Positions 49,053 to 58,783 of a stretch of DNA of 64,000 bases are shown here, one piece after another. Each line of letters starts with the position of its first letter. Positions within the stretch are counted from its first letter, which is position 1. This DNA comes from G963662675 sp963676845. Lineage in GTDB: Bacteria > Bacteroidota > Bacteroidia > Bacteroidales > Prolixibacteraceae. The stretch is from contig CAXXKK010000006.1 in the NCBI GenBank assembly GCA_963676845.2, positions 127,966 through 191,965 of the forward strand. Direction: 5' to 3'. The translations under genes were made by a program, and so were the position numbers. Under the pieces are notes generated by a model that saw nothing but the letters and a program-made list of their open reading frames with translations, was not told the origin of the DNA and ran no database searches.

Positions 49053-49859
49053 ATGCCCATTTTTTCTTTTATTCACTGGAATGTAAGTCCGGAAATATTT
49101 AGCCTTGGCCCATTAGCCGTTCGTTGGTATGGGTTAATGTTTGCAATAGGCTTTTTAGCCGGGTATTACCAGGGTGAAAAAATGTTCAAATTTGAGGGAA
49201 TTGACCTGAAATGGTTAGAAAGTCTGTTCATGTACCTGTTGGTTGCAACAATTATAGGTGCACGTTTAGGACATGTACTTTTCTACGACTGGTCTTTCTA
49301 TTCTCAGCATCCTGCTGAGATAATCAAGATTTGGCATGGAGGATTAGCCAGCCATGGTGGAGCATTAGGTATCCTTGTTGCTTTACTGTACTGGAGTAAA
49401 ACAGTTTCAAAACGGTCTATTCTTTGGGTGTTAGACAGAGTTGTAGTTCCAGTGGCATTGGTTGCTGCTCTAATTCGTTTTGGAAACCTTATGAACTCTG
49501 AGATTTACGGAGTAGAAACCAGTCTTCCCTGGGGATTTATCTTTGAACGTAACGGAGAAACCGTTCCCAAACATCCTACCCAGATTTATGAGTCTCTGGC
49601 ATATTTGATCACTTTTGGAACGATGCTGTATTTTTATTGGAAAACCAGCATGCGCAAACGTGAAGGTTTTCTTGTTGGACTCTTTTTTATTATGGTATTT
49701 TTATCCCGATTCCTAATTGAATTTATAAAAGAAGACCAGGAAGCTTTTGAAGCAACAATGGCTCTGAATATGGGACAACTGCTAAGTATCCCGTTTATAT
49801 TAGGTGGAATATATTTGGTTGTCAGAGCACTTAAACTTCCTGAGAAGAACTACAAGTAG
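49053..49859 (+). CDS. lgt: Prolipoprotein diacylglyceryl transferase
   Basis: Inner-membrane enzyme that moves a diacylglyceryl group onto the lipobox Cys of prolipoproteins, including all the propeller lipoproteins in this window. 268 residues, several membrane helices, the Lgt signature IWHGGLASHGGALGILVALL near residue 95, then RFGNLMNSEIYG and HPTQIYESLAY. It is directly behind secA, linking export of prolipoproteins with their lipidation. ATG 49053 is well supported. Confidence 0.96.
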   Translation: MPIFSFIHWNVSPEIFSLGPLAVRWYGLMFAIGFLAGYYQGEKMFKFEGIDLKWLESLFMYLLVATIIGARLGHVLFYDWSFYSQHPAEIIKIWHGGLASHGGALGILVALLYWSKTVSKRSILWVLDRVVVPVALVAALIRFGNLMNSEIYGVETSLPWGFIFERNGETVPKHPTQIYESLAYLITFGTMLYFYWKTSMRKREGFLVGLFFIMVFLSRFLIEFIKEDQEAFEATMALNMGQLLSIPFILGGIYLVVRALKLPEKNYK

Positions 49860-49933
49860 ATATTGTTTTTAGGTTTCTGTTAACTCTGGAATTATTATCC
49901 AGAAGAAATAAAGCCAGCAAAATTTTAAGAAGT

Positions 49934-50977
49934 TTAAAGTTCTTCGAATTGCTCAAGGATTTCTTTTCTTTCCTTCAATTTATAAAGATAATTAACCGTT
50001 AAGTTTCTGTACTGGGTGAAATATGATTTATCTGCCCATTCAATGGCTAAGTCAAGTTGGTCAAGCATTTCAGAAGCAAGTGCAAGATTAAATTCAGCCT
50101 TACTTTTTATTGATTTCTTTTCAGATTCAGAGTAAGGAAGCCAGTAATTATAAAGTTCCTGCCAGTTATTATCTTCAATTAAATTAGAAACCTGTTGATA
50201 ATTACTCTTTTCAAGGATAAAATAAGCCCGACTATCTCTTATCCATTGAGGTGAGAGCATTTCATCTATTTCCAGAGCAATTTGTATGCCTGTCTGAATT
50301 AAAGCTTCTTTTATAGGAGGCATTTGAGAAAAGACATTTTCACTTGTTGGTCCTTCCTTATACCAATAAATAGTATCATCAACAACAAATTGTCTGGAAA
50401 CCTCCATTTTTACTGGATCATAGATTCTTACAATTGCATTATATTTTGAATCAATAGATGCATAAGCATAAGAGTCAGAGAATAAAGATGGAGACATTGT
50501 AAAATCTGTTGTTAGCTTGTTGTAAAAACGCTCAATAACCAATAAAGCATCTGTATTGTAATCATCGCAAATACTTTTTACTTCATCCCAGTCCAATAAG
50601 TTTGGTATTTCATTAAAAGGTTTTTCTCTATCGAGATTTCTTTCTACCGGAACAACAACATCATATCTTCCTGATTCATACAAAAGATCTGCTAAGATTT
50701 TCAATGTTGAATCAGCTGCAAGACTATCCAGAATAACAGCTTCAACATCATACTGCCTTGAATAAAAGTAGCTTTGAAGACTATCTGAATCATATTTACG
50801 AAACTCGTTTGTGATACTACGATTCATTAATGTCAGGCTTTTAATATCTTCAGAAAGCTGATTAGTCGAAGGGCGTGCTGTCTCAATCATTATTGTCCTG
50901 TATGGTGTTGCACACGATGACAGTATAACAATTGAAATTAGCAGTATATAGACCTTATTTAAAGGATTCGAATTCAT
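49934..50977 (-). CDS. DUF6340-like outer-membrane lipoprotein
   Basis: 347-residue lipoprotein with leader MNSNPLNKVYILLISIVILSSC-A (LSSC lipobox). ATPYRTIMIETARPSTNQL follows the Cys and matches the start of DUF6340 proteins of Bacteroidota. The C-terminal half holds helical TPR-like segments (AEFNLALASEMLDQLDLAIE, then WADKSYFTQYRNL). No catalytic motif is seen. The VWA-type gene begins further upstream on the same strand (stop 51069, 91-nt gap). Function unknown. Family assignment rests on memory of the domain start. Confidence 0.72.
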   Translation of the reverse strand: MNSNPLNKVYILLISIVILSSCATPYRTIMIETARPSTNQLSEDIKSLTLMNRSITNEFRKYDSDSLQSYFYSRQYDVEAVILDSLAADSTLKILADLLYESGRYDVVVPVERNLDREKPFNEIPNLLDWDEVKSICDDYNTDALLVIERFYNKLTTDFTMSPSLFSDSYAYASIDSKYNAIVRIYDPVKMEVSRQFVVDDTIYWYKEGPTSENVFSQMPPIKEALIQTGIQIALEIDEMLSPQWIRDSRAYFILEKSNYQQVSNLIEDNNWQELYNYWLPYSESEKKSIKSKAEFNLALASEMLDQLDLAIEWADKSYFTQYRNLTVNYLYKLKERKEILEQFEEL

Positions 50978-51068
50978 CTGTTTATAATTGATTGTTTTTA
51001 AACTCCCATGATTAAAATGATCCGTTTCTGTATAAATAATTTTCTCATGGTCGTTTCATTCAATTTAT

Positions 51069-53159
51069 TTAATATGACCCCCAGAATTTTCTCAAAAACC
51101 ATTCCAAACTAAGAATAATAAGAATAACAAAAAATAACCATTTTAAGTCGATAAAATCCTGGTAAACTTGTTGTCTTATTTTTTTTTCTTCCAACGAATT
51201 GTTCTGATCAATAGTATTTTTTAATTGTGAAAACTCATTATAGGTAAAAAAATTACCTCCGGTATTTTCAGCAATCTGATACAATACCTGAAAGTTAGCA
51301 GTCGTTTCACTTTGTTCTATTTGTACTGGACTAACATGGAAGCTTCCTATTTCGCTATAGCTTTGTTCTCCAAGTTTTGTCTTAGCAGTAAATGAATATG
51401 TTGCTGAAGGTAAATTCCCGACATTTAAAGCATACTGATCATCTTCTTTATCAAAAACATAGTCGTATTGAGTTCCATCTTCAGAAACTATTTCAATTGA
51501 AACATCAGGTTCATTTACAGGCTCATAACTCTCATTAAATAGTTCTGCCTGCATCGTAATTGGAGAATCCTCCGGATAATCTGTTTGAAAATAAATATTG
51601 AAATTATCCTCGTTAGGCTTTTGAATCAGGTAATTAATCATCTTCTTGATTATGCCATCAAAAACTTCATGACTTCCTATCTGTAGATAATTATACAATC
51701 TCCACCTCCACATGCCATCGCCTACAATATATGCTCGTTTTACACCATTAATTCTTCCCATACTAATTAACGGATAATCAGTATTTATTGTTTGGACCTT
51801 TTGGAAAAGAACGGTCTCCAATCCTCCTTCAATATTAATATTTCCAAAAGGAACAACTAAAGGTGGCCAGTTCATAATTTGCTCGGAGAAATCTTCATCC
51901 ACCGAAAAAATACCAAATGAAGGATTTAAAACAGGAGAAGCATTTTCAGTATTATTGGTTGGTTGAATATCAATCCCCGTTTGAAGATTATTAAGTCGGG
52001 GAATAGATGTTTCCGAACCAACAAAAATGAGATATGGGATTCGGCTTGCTTTCAATGCCTCCAGAGCTTGAATGCTTTCACGAGTTGCATCGGGTAGCTG
52101 GTGTAGGATAACAAGATTGTAATCGGTAAAATTGGGGTCAGAATTCCCCAGATTTTGAATGTCCCATTCATAGCTATTATTCTCCTCAATTGCTTGAATA
52201 ATAGCACTTATATCAGGATGAGAACCATGAGTCAGAAACAAAATTTTTTGTTTTTCAGAGACTACATTGATAGAAAATTCATACTGATTGTTTATTGTAT
52301 TTTCTTCTCCATCAATTGGTTCAATCTTCAACGTATAATTATTAATGCCTTCCTCTTCTGCTTGTAAGTTAATAGTTTCTTGTTTGAAATAATCATCACC
52401 ATAGATTTGAAGTGAGGTTTCGTAAACAATTTCATTTTCTTTTTCAATCGTCAGACGGGTATTCTGTCCATCCGCTTTTGTAAATGATAAATCGACCTGA
52501 ACCGGGAAAAAATTATTTAAATAGGATGTTGAATTTGTTGTAACATCTATAATTGCAATGTCTTTATGTGTGATGGTATCTCCAATACCTACAGTGTATA
52601 CAGGATAGGGGATATTTCTGCTTTCATAAACCGGGTCACCACCGGAATTATATATTCCATCGCCAAGAATTACAATTCCACCTATATCGTTTAATAAATA
52701 GTTGTTTTTAACAGATTGAATTAAGTTACTGTAATCTGAGCGTACATCATCGTAAGTAACAGTATCTGAATTTGAAGCTTCTTCTCCAAATGTCCAGAAT
52801 TCCAACTTATAATTATCTAATCCGGTTTCTATCTGGTTGATAAACTGTTCGGCTTCCGATTTAAATGATTCAATAGATTGAGAATTGTCAACAGCAACAA
52901 TTAACACAGATTGCTGTCTTATTTGCTTATAACGACGTATAGCAGGTCCAAGTATTAAAAATAGAAGCACGAAAATTGATATAAAGCGCAATATCGACAG
53001 GAGGTTAAGTTGCAGAAGTGTAAACAACGCTTTTTGTTCCTTGTTTCTGTATCCCAGAAATGAAATTAATGCTGCAAAAACGGCAGAAATTAATATCAGG
53101 AGAAATGTATATGATTGATCAAAGTAGAGTTCCAATATGTTTTTATTTAGAAAACTCAA
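51069..53159 (-). CDS. VWA-like/BatA-type membrane protein
   Basis: ~696 residues. Two membrane helices near the N-terminus (FLLILISAVFAALISFLGYR and ILRFISIFVLLFLILGPAI) are followed by a VWA-like domain (VLIVAVDNSQSIESFKSEAE, an SxS metal-site motif) and YTVGIGD. A large beta-rich part comes next and a final helix (WLFFVILIILSLEWFLRKFW). The topology equals that of the BatA-like protein at 20102-22160. The frame has no ATG near its beginning. TTG 53159 (coding MSFLNKNILELYF) is the most likely start and is unusual. Role in the envelope is unknown, and Bat-type proteins are linked to stress or protein quality only by homology. Confidence 0.75.
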   Translation of the reverse strand: MSFLNKNILELYFDQSYTFLLILISAVFAALISFLGYRNKEQKALFTLLQLNLLSILRFISIFVLLFLILGPAIRRYKQIRQQSVLIVAVDNSQSIESFKSEAEQFINQIETGLDNYKLEFWTFGEEASNSDTVTYDDVRSDYSNLIQSVKNNYLLNDIGGIVILGDGIYNSGGDPVYESRNIPYPVYTVGIGDTITHKDIAIIDVTTNSTSYLNNFFPVQVDLSFTKADGQNTRLTIEKENEIVYETSLQIYGDDYFKQETINLQAEEEGINNYTLKIEPIDGEENTINNQYEFSINVVSEKQKILFLTHGSHPDISAIIQAIEENNSYEWDIQNLGNSDPNFTDYNLVILHQLPDATRESIQALEALKASRIPYLIFVGSETSIPRLNNLQTGIDIQPTNNTENASPVLNPSFGIFSVDEDFSEQIMNWPPLVVPFGNINIEGGLETVLFQKVQTINTDYPLISMGRINGVKRAYIVGDGMWRWRLYNYLQIGSHEVFDGIIKKMINYLIQKPNEDNFNIYFQTDYPEDSPITMQAELFNESYEPVNEPDVSIEIVSEDGTQYDYVFDKEDDQYALNVGNLPSATYSFTAKTKLGEQSYSEIGSFHVSPVQIEQSETTANFQVLYQIAENTGGNFFTYNEFSQLKNTIDQNNSLEEKKIRQQVYQDFIDLKWLFFVILIILSLEWFLRKFWGSY

Positions 53160-53339
53160 ATTTAATATTCTTACAGTTATGAAACGAACAGAATAAATTC
53201 AATTCTATATTTTTTAAAAAGTCGTTCCTTCTTATTATAAGAATGAATGAATAAACGGTTGTTTTTGATTAAAAAATTCTCATAATGGATATTTTGATCT
53301 TATTTTTATGGTCTTATTTAAGGCTGAAAGAATTTTACA

Positions 53340-54716
53340 ATGAAGATACCTCAGGAATTAATTGAAAAATACAATGTGCCGGTTCCTCGCTACACCAGTT
53401 ATCCTCCGGCTAATTTCTTTAAAGATGATTATAGCTCTGACGATTACCTGAAAGCAGTTGAAGAATCAAATGCAGATAAACCCGAAAATATTTCGCTATA
53501 TTTTCACATCCCATTTTGCCCGCAATTGTGCTTGTATTGTGGTTGTAATACACACATTACCAAAGATAAAAGCTTAATGCGTAAATATGTGGATGCTGTA
53601 AAAAAAGAGATTTCACTTATTCGTCCTTTACTGAATAAAACCCGAAAAGTTTCTCAGGTACACTGGGGTGGTGGAACTCCTAATGCCTTACCTGTTGAAA
53701 TGGTAGAGGAAATTATGGAGCTTGTTAACTCCGAGTTCCAGTTTATTGAAAAACCAGAGGTGGCAGTAGAATGTAATCCTGCTTATTTGGATGAAAAATA
53801 TATTGAAAAACTGGTGTCTCTAGGATTTAATCGTATAAGCATGGGCGTCCAAGACTTTGACACAAAAGTTTTAAACACGGTTAACCGTGAAATTCCTTCG
53901 ATTTCTATTCCTGAATTGTATAAAATGATTAAGTCTCATGAAGGAATGACAGTCAATCTGGATTTAATATACGGACTTCCATACCAAACTGCCAACTCAT
54001 TCTTAAAAGCTATTGAGCAGGTTCTTGATATTTCACCAGAGCGTGTAGTAACATTCTCTTACGCACACGTTCCCTGGGTGAAAAAATCACAGAAGGCATT
54101 AGAAAAACATGGATTACCTGTGGCTGATGAAAAAGTGAAAATGTTTGAGAATGCCTGGGCAAAAATGGTAGGAGCTGGTTACATTCCAATTGGGCTTGAC
54201 CACTATGCAAAACCAGAAGACGAGATGGCAAAAGCTTTAAAAACGCGCACACTTCATCGAAATTTTCAGGGGTATTGTACTCGTGAGACAACCGGACAGG
54301 TCTATGCGTTCGGCGTTACCGGAATTAGTCAATTGGAAAATGCATATGCTCAAAATGCGAGAACGGTGGATTCTTATATTTCAGCCATCGAAAAAAACGA
54401 AATAATAATTGAGAAAGGTTATTCTCTTAACAATACTGAAAAAGTTATACGTCAGGTGATTAATGAGATCATGTGTAATCAATACTTATCATGGGCTAAA
54501 GTTGCTAATGATTTTAATATGTCAGCAGACGGTTTAAAGAAACTACTTAACTTTAATGCAGACTTGCTTGAACCATTTAAGGCAGATAACCTTTTGACTT
54601 ACAATTCCGAAGAAATCGAAATATTTGACCAAGGCCGTTTCTTTTTAAGGAATATTGCCGCTTTATTTGATCTATATAAAGGCGATCCAAATAGAAAATT
54701 TTCAAAATCAGTTTAA
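53340..54716 (+). CDS. hemN: Oxygen-independent coproporphyrinogen III oxidase
   Basis: Radical-SAM enzyme that decarboxylates coproporphyrinogen III to protoporphyrinogen IX without oxygen. The iron-sulphur motif CPQLCLYCGC (C-x3-C-x2-C) is near residue 60, preceded by SLYFHIPFC. VHWGGGTPNALP and MGVQDFDTKVLNTVNRE follow. 458 residues matches true HemN rather than the shorter HemW. It leads a four-gene haem cluster, and hemG begins 1 nt after its stop codon. Confidence 0.95.
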   Translation: MKIPQELIEKYNVPVPRYTSYPPANFFKDDYSSDDYLKAVEESNADKPENISLYFHIPFCPQLCLYCGCNTHITKDKSLMRKYVDAVKKEISLIRPLLNKTRKVSQVHWGGGTPNALPVEMVEEIMELVNSEFQFIEKPEVAVECNPAYLDEKYIEKLVSLGFNRISMGVQDFDTKVLNTVNREIPSISIPELYKMIKSHEGMTVNLDLIYGLPYQTANSFLKAIEQVLDISPERVVTFSYAHVPWVKKSQKALEKHGLPVADEKVKMFENAWAKMVGAGYIPIGLDHYAKPEDEMAKALKTRTLHRNFQGYCTRETTGQVYAFGVTGISQLENAYAQNARTVDSYISAIEKNEIIIEKGYSLNNTEKVIRQVINEIMCNQYLSWAKVANDFNMSADGLKKLLNFNADLLEPFKADNLLTYNSEEIEIFDQGRFFLRNIAALFDLYKGDPNRKFSKSV

Positions 54717-54717
54717 G

Positions 54718-56064
54718 ATGACAAAAGTAGCTGTTTTAGGTGCCGGACTAACCGGTTTAACCACCGCATATTATTTGAATAAAAGAGGTTTTGATGTTAC
54801 CGTTTTTGAGAAAGCTGATAAGCCGGGAGGAGTTATTCAGACAACTAAGCAAGATGGTTTTATATTTGAAGCAGGTCCGAATACAGGAGTAATTGGCCAA
54901 CCTGAAGTAATGGAACTGATTGAAGATTTAGGTGATTTGTGCAAGCTTGAAGTAGCTGATGAAGCTGCAAAATATCGTTGGATATGGAAAGGTGACCGTT
55001 GGCATACGATTCCTTCAGGTTTAATTGGTGGAATAAAAACACCTCTTTTTACTTTTCCAGATAAACTCCGTTTATTAGGTGAACCCTTCCGAAAACCAGG
55101 AACCAATCCAAATGAGACTCTGGCAAATCTGGTGCGCCGTCGTATGGGGGAGAGTTTCCTGAAATATGCAGTAGATCCTTTTATTTTAGGTATTTACTCG
55201 GGTGATCCCGAAAAATTAGTTCCCAAGTATGCACTGCCTAAATTATATAATATAGAACAAAATTATGGTAGCTTCATTGGTGGTGCTGTCAAGAAAGCAA
55301 AAGAACACAAAACAGAACGAGAAAAAAAAGCTACCCGTGAGGTTTTCTCTATTGAAGGAGGATTGTCAAACCTAATAACAGCACTGGTTAAGGAAATTGG
55401 CGAAGACCGTATAATCTTTAATGCTGAAGAGATAAGAGTATCTCAGGATGAATCCAAAGGTTATGAACTAAGCTTTAAAAATTCTGAAAAATATACGTTC
55501 GAAAAGGTCATTTCAACAATAGGCGGATATGCTTTAAGAGATACCTTTGATTTCCTCCCAGATAATCTGTTGAAAAAAGTAGAAGCACTTGAATATGCAA
55601 AAGTTATTCAGGTTGCTCTTGGATTCAAAAAATGGGAAGGAAGGGAATTAAAAGCCTTTGGAGGGTTAATTCCATTTCATGAAAACCGAAAAATATTAGG
55701 TGCTCTCTTTTTATCATCATTCCTAAAAAACCGTGCGCCAGAAGGAGGTGCTTTAATTTCAACTTTTTTAGGGGGAGTACGTAAACCTGAAATGGCTGAT
55801 TTACCGGATAATGAGGTTTTACAGGTCGTTTCAGATGAAATAAAATCAATGTTTGGGCTAACAAAATGGCAACCCGACTTGTTCAAAATAAATCGTTATC
55901 AGCATGCAATACCTCAATACGGGATTGAATCGGAAACAAAGTTGAAAGCTATATCTGAGATGGAAAATTCCTTTCCTGGGATTATACTGGCAGGAAATAT
56001 TAGAGATGGTATTGGTATGGCAGATCGTATTAAGCAAGGTAAAACAATTGCTGAGAGTATATAA
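54718..56064 (+). CDS. hemG: Protoporphyrinogen oxidase (FAD-dependent)
   Basis: FAD-binding oxidase that makes protoporphyrin IX. The dinucleotide motif VAVLGAGLTGLTTAYYL is at residues 4-20, FEKADKPGG follows, and FEAGPNTGV lies near 55. It ends with ILAGNIRDGIGMADRIKQG, the usual C-terminal FAD contact. ATG 54718 is preferred: it is one nucleotide after the hemN stop and gives the correct N-terminus, while an in-frame upstream ATG inside hemN is an artefact. The usual electron acceptor is oxygen, consistent with hemF downstream. Confidence 0.92.
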   Translation: MTKVAVLGAGLTGLTTAYYLNKRGFDVTVFEKADKPGGVIQTTKQDGFIFEAGPNTGVIGQPEVMELIEDLGDLCKLEVADEAAKYRWIWKGDRWHTIPSGLIGGIKTPLFTFPDKLRLLGEPFRKPGTNPNETLANLVRRRMGESFLKYAVDPFILGIYSGDPEKLVPKYALPKLYNIEQNYGSFIGGAVKKAKEHKTEREKKATREVFSIEGGLSNLITALVKEIGEDRIIFNAEEIRVSQDESKGYELSFKNSEKYTFEKVISTIGGYALRDTFDFLPDNLLKKVEALEYAKVIQVALGFKKWEGRELKAFGGLIPFHENRKILGALFLSSFLKNRAPEGGALISTFLGGVRKPEMADLPDNEVLQVVSDEIKSMFGLTKWQPDLFKINRYQHAIPQYGIESETKLKAISEMENSFPGIILAGNIRDGIGMADRIKQGKTIAESI

Positions 56065-56112
56065 TGAGGGCTTTTTGTTGGTGTTTTATAGGTCCTCTGC
56101 AAAAAGGAGCTT

Positions 56113-57015
56113 ATGAGGGATCAACAAATCACAAAAACCTACAGGGAACTGCAACAGCAGATTTGTTCTCAATTGGAAAATGCTGATGGAAAATCAGCTT
56201 TTGTTACAGATTACTGGAAAAAAGAACTGGGACACGGTTATACAATGGTTTTGCAAAATGGAAATGCGATTGAAAAAGCTGCAGTTAATTTTTCATCTGT
56301 TTCCGGATCTGTAACTAACAGCATGAAAGATTCAATGAAGATCGTTGAAGGAAGCGAGTATTTTGCAACAGGCATTTCTTCTATTATTCATCCTAAAAAT
56401 CCATTTGTGCCTATTACACATATGAACGTTCGCTATTTTGAATTGAACACAGGGCTAGCATGGTTTGGAGGAGGTATTGACCTTACACCTCATTATATCA
56501 ATAAGAAGGAAGCTTCCTGGTTTCATAAAGAGCTAAAAACGATCTGTGATTATTACGATTCGGATTTCTATCCCGTATTTAAGAGTTGGGCAGATAACTA
56601 TTTCTATTTGTCGCATAGAGAAGAGACCCGTGGTATTGGAGGTATCTTTTTTGATTATCAAACAGCATACGAAAATGAGAGTTTTGAAAAACTATTTGAC
56701 TTTACCCGAAAAATAGCTGAAGCATACCCTCGCATTTATATTGAATTGCTAACTAAAAATAGAAATACTGAGTTTACAGAAAAGGAGAAAAACTGGCAAA
56801 AACTACGAAGAGGCCGTTATGTGGAGTTTAACCTGATGTATGACCATGGGACAAAATTTGGGATTGATTCAAATGGAAGAGTTGAGTCAATCTTTTTAAG
56901 TATGCCACCAATGGCAAATTGGGAATATAATTTTACTCCAAAAACAGGTTCAAAAGAAGAAGAAACATTAAGTTTGTTAAAAAAGGATATTGATTGGATA
57001 AACATGAATTCATGA
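56113..57015 (+). CDS. hemF: Oxygen-dependent coproporphyrinogen III oxidase
   Basis: 300-residue cofactor-free oxidase doing the same step as HemN but with O2. ITHMNVRYFELNTGLAWFGG and GIDLTPHYINKKE carry the catalytic His/Asp residues, and GGIFFDYQ and GRYVEFNLMYDHGTKFG complete the fold. An unusually strong Shine-Dalgarno (AAAAAGGAG, 56099-56107) precedes the ATG, rare in this phylum. Its stop codon overlaps the hemH start (ATGA). Confidence 0.95.
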   Translation: MRDQQITKTYRELQQQICSQLENADGKSAFVTDYWKKELGHGYTMVLQNGNAIEKAAVNFSSVSGSVTNSMKDSMKIVEGSEYFATGISSIIHPKNPFVPITHMNVRYFELNTGLAWFGGGIDLTPHYINKKEASWFHKELKTICDYYDSDFYPVFKSWADNYFYLSHREETRGIGGIFFDYQTAYENESFEKLFDFTRKIAEAYPRIYIELLTKNRNTEFTEKEKNWQKLRRGRYVEFNLMYDHGTKFGIDSNGRVESIFLSMPPMANWEYNFTPKTGSKEEETLSLLKKDIDWINMNS

Positions 57016-58031
57016 ACGACAACTCTAAACGAACAGCTGTTTTATTGGTTAATGTAGGAACTCCGGATGAACCTAAAAACCCTGCCGTTAGACGGTATTT
57101 GTTTCAGTTTTTAAATGATCGCCGGGTAATTGATCTTCCCTTAATTGCCCAAAAGTTGTTGGTGAATCTTATTATTGTACCCTTTCGTGCACCAAAATCA
57201 ACCAAGCTTTATAAGTTGCTGTGGACAAAAGAAGGCTCTCCTTTAATTGTTAATGCTGAAAAAAACAGAATTAAGCTTCAGGATGCTTTAGGCTATGATT
57301 ACAAGGTTTTTACAGCTATGCGCTATCAAAATCCTTCACTAAAAAAAGTATTGGAGCAAGTTCATGATGAACGATTTGGAAAACTTGTAGTGATACCAGT
57401 CTTTCCGCAATATGCATCTTCAACTGCGGGGACTATTGCCCAATATGTGTCTAAAACAATCTCCAGATGGGAAGTTATTCCGGAAATGAGAATCATCAGC
57501 CAATTTTATGATCATCCCTTATTTATAAAAGCATTTACAGAACGAATAAAGTCATATGAACCAGAAAAGTGGGATCATATTATATTTTCATACCATGGGT
57601 TGCCCAACAGGCAGGTTGATAAAATTCATCCGGAAATTAAATCAGTTTCCTGTAATTGCGAAGAATCTCTTCCTGCTCATGGAAAATATTGCTACAAAGC
57701 AACTTGTTATGAAACAACTCGCTTATTAGCTAATGCTTTGAACCTTAAAAAGGAAGACTATACAGTTGCTTTTCAATCGAGATTAACAAAGAACTGGCTT
57801 GAACCATTTACCGATGAGACCCTTTTAAAGCTCGCCAGGGAAGGAAAGAAGAGAGTTCTTATAGTTGCAGCTGCTTTTGTTGCTGATTGCCTTGAAACAA
57901 TTGTTGAAATAGGTATTGAATATCAGAATTTTTTCACTGAAAATGGAGGAGATAAAGTCCAATTGGTAGAAAGCTTGAACGATCATTCATTATGGATTGA
58001 TACCTTAAAGTCATTAGTGGAAAATAAATAA
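57012..58031 (+). CDS. hemH: Ferrochelatase
   Basis: Inserts Fe2+ into protoporphyrin IX. TAVLLVNVGTPDEPKNPAVR opens the protein, IPVFPQYASSTAGTIAQYV lies mid-protein, and the catalytic His is in FSYHGLPNRQVDK near residue 193. A Cys cluster follows (SCNCEESLPAHGKYCYKATC), a possible metal-binding site; not all ferrochelatases have it. ATG 57012 overlaps the hemF stop by the ATGA arrangement and is preferred over an upstream TTG. 339 residues, usual length. Confidence 0.93.
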   Translation: MNDNSKRTAVLLVNVGTPDEPKNPAVRRYLFQFLNDRRVIDLPLIAQKLLVNLIIVPFRAPKSTKLYKLLWTKEGSPLIVNAEKNRIKLQDALGYDYKVFTAMRYQNPSLKKVLEQVHDERFGKLVVIPVFPQYASSTAGTIAQYVSKTISRWEVIPEMRIISQFYDHPLFIKAFTERIKSYEPEKWDHIIFSYHGLPNRQVDKIHPEIKSVSCNCEESLPAHGKYCYKATCYETTRLLANALNLKKEDYTVAFQSRLTKNWLEPFTDETLLKLAREGKKRVLIVAAAFVADCLETIVEIGIEYQNFFTENGGDKVQLVESLNDHSLWIDTLKSLVENK

Positions 58032-58046
58032 TCTTTTTGTGTAAAA

Positions 58047-58127
58047 TATCGGGATATTGACTCTCTATCCCATTTTAGCATCCCTATATCCAAGGATATG
58101 GTTTCAATATCTTATCATATCCCTGTC
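58047..58127. repeat. Possible third phased array, TATC cores
   Basis: TATC begins at 58047, 58066, 58087 and 58108 (steps 19, 21, 21), and inverted GATA text is interspersed (GGGATAT, GGATATGG). It lies between converging hemH and NUDIX genes, as the array at 10904 lies between converging genes. It is much shorter and less regular, so the link is tentative. Confidence 0.35.
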
Positions 58128-58217
58128 AAAAAAACTCCTATAGACACTGTAAAAAGTGGTGTTTCTGTCTATTCTAAAATGAAGAAAGAAGTGAATGATT
58201 ATATGACAATCGTAATT

Positions 58218-58742
58218 TTATTCAATAAGCTTTTCAATAATTTTTTTCATTGAATAGGAGGGAAGTTCATCCATGCTTACCTCTTCAGGATAATAAAACT
58301 CAAAACCTGAGATGTCATCCATCGCAATCATGTTCTTTATAGAATCAACTTCAATTTTATAGGCTAAATCCAGTGTGAAAACAGATAATCCGGAATAGGG
58401 ATATTCGTTGGGAAAAGATCCGAAATATTCCAGGTTCTTCGCTGTTACTCCCAGTTCTTCTTTTATCTCTCGAATTAATGCATGCTCTGCTGTTTCGCTA
58501 TGATCAACAAAACCACCAGGGAGATCAAGCATCCCCTTGTGTGGTTCGATCGCTCTTCTCGTTAAAAGTAATTTACCTTCTTCATTAAATATTAAAGCAG
58601 CAACAGCAGCAGATGTGTTGAAATAATAGATGAACGAGCAATCTTCACATTTCTTGGCTTTTTCATTAATTGGGTTGAATTTACTGGAGCCACATTTAGG
58701 ACAATAGTTGAAAATTGAAATTGGATGTGAGTCTGAAAACAT
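58218..58742 (-). CDS. NUDIX hydrolase with N-terminal zinc ribbon
   Basis: 174 residues. A zinc ribbon (YCPKCGSSKFNPINEKAKKC, then EDCSFIYYF) precedes the Nudix domain with box GGFVDHSETAEHALIREIKE followed by ELGV, a full consensus. This is the NudC-like/ADP-ribose pyrophosphatase-like layout, although the second half of NudC is missing. Likely hydrolyses a nucleoside diphosphate derivative such as NADH or ADP-ribose. The YccF gene lies upstream on the same strand. Confidence 0.85.
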   Translation of the reverse strand: MFSDSHPISIFNYCPKCGSSKFNPINEKAKKCEDCSFIYYFNTSAAVAALIFNEEGKLLLTRRAIEPHKGMLDLPGGFVDHSETAEHALIREIKEELGVTAKNLEYFGSFPNEYPYSGLSVFTLDLAYKIEVDSIKNMIAMDDISGFEFYYPEEVSMDELPSYSMKKIIEKLIE

Positions 58743-58783
58743 AGTCCTGATTTATATTTTTTACAGAAATAAATGTAATCATT

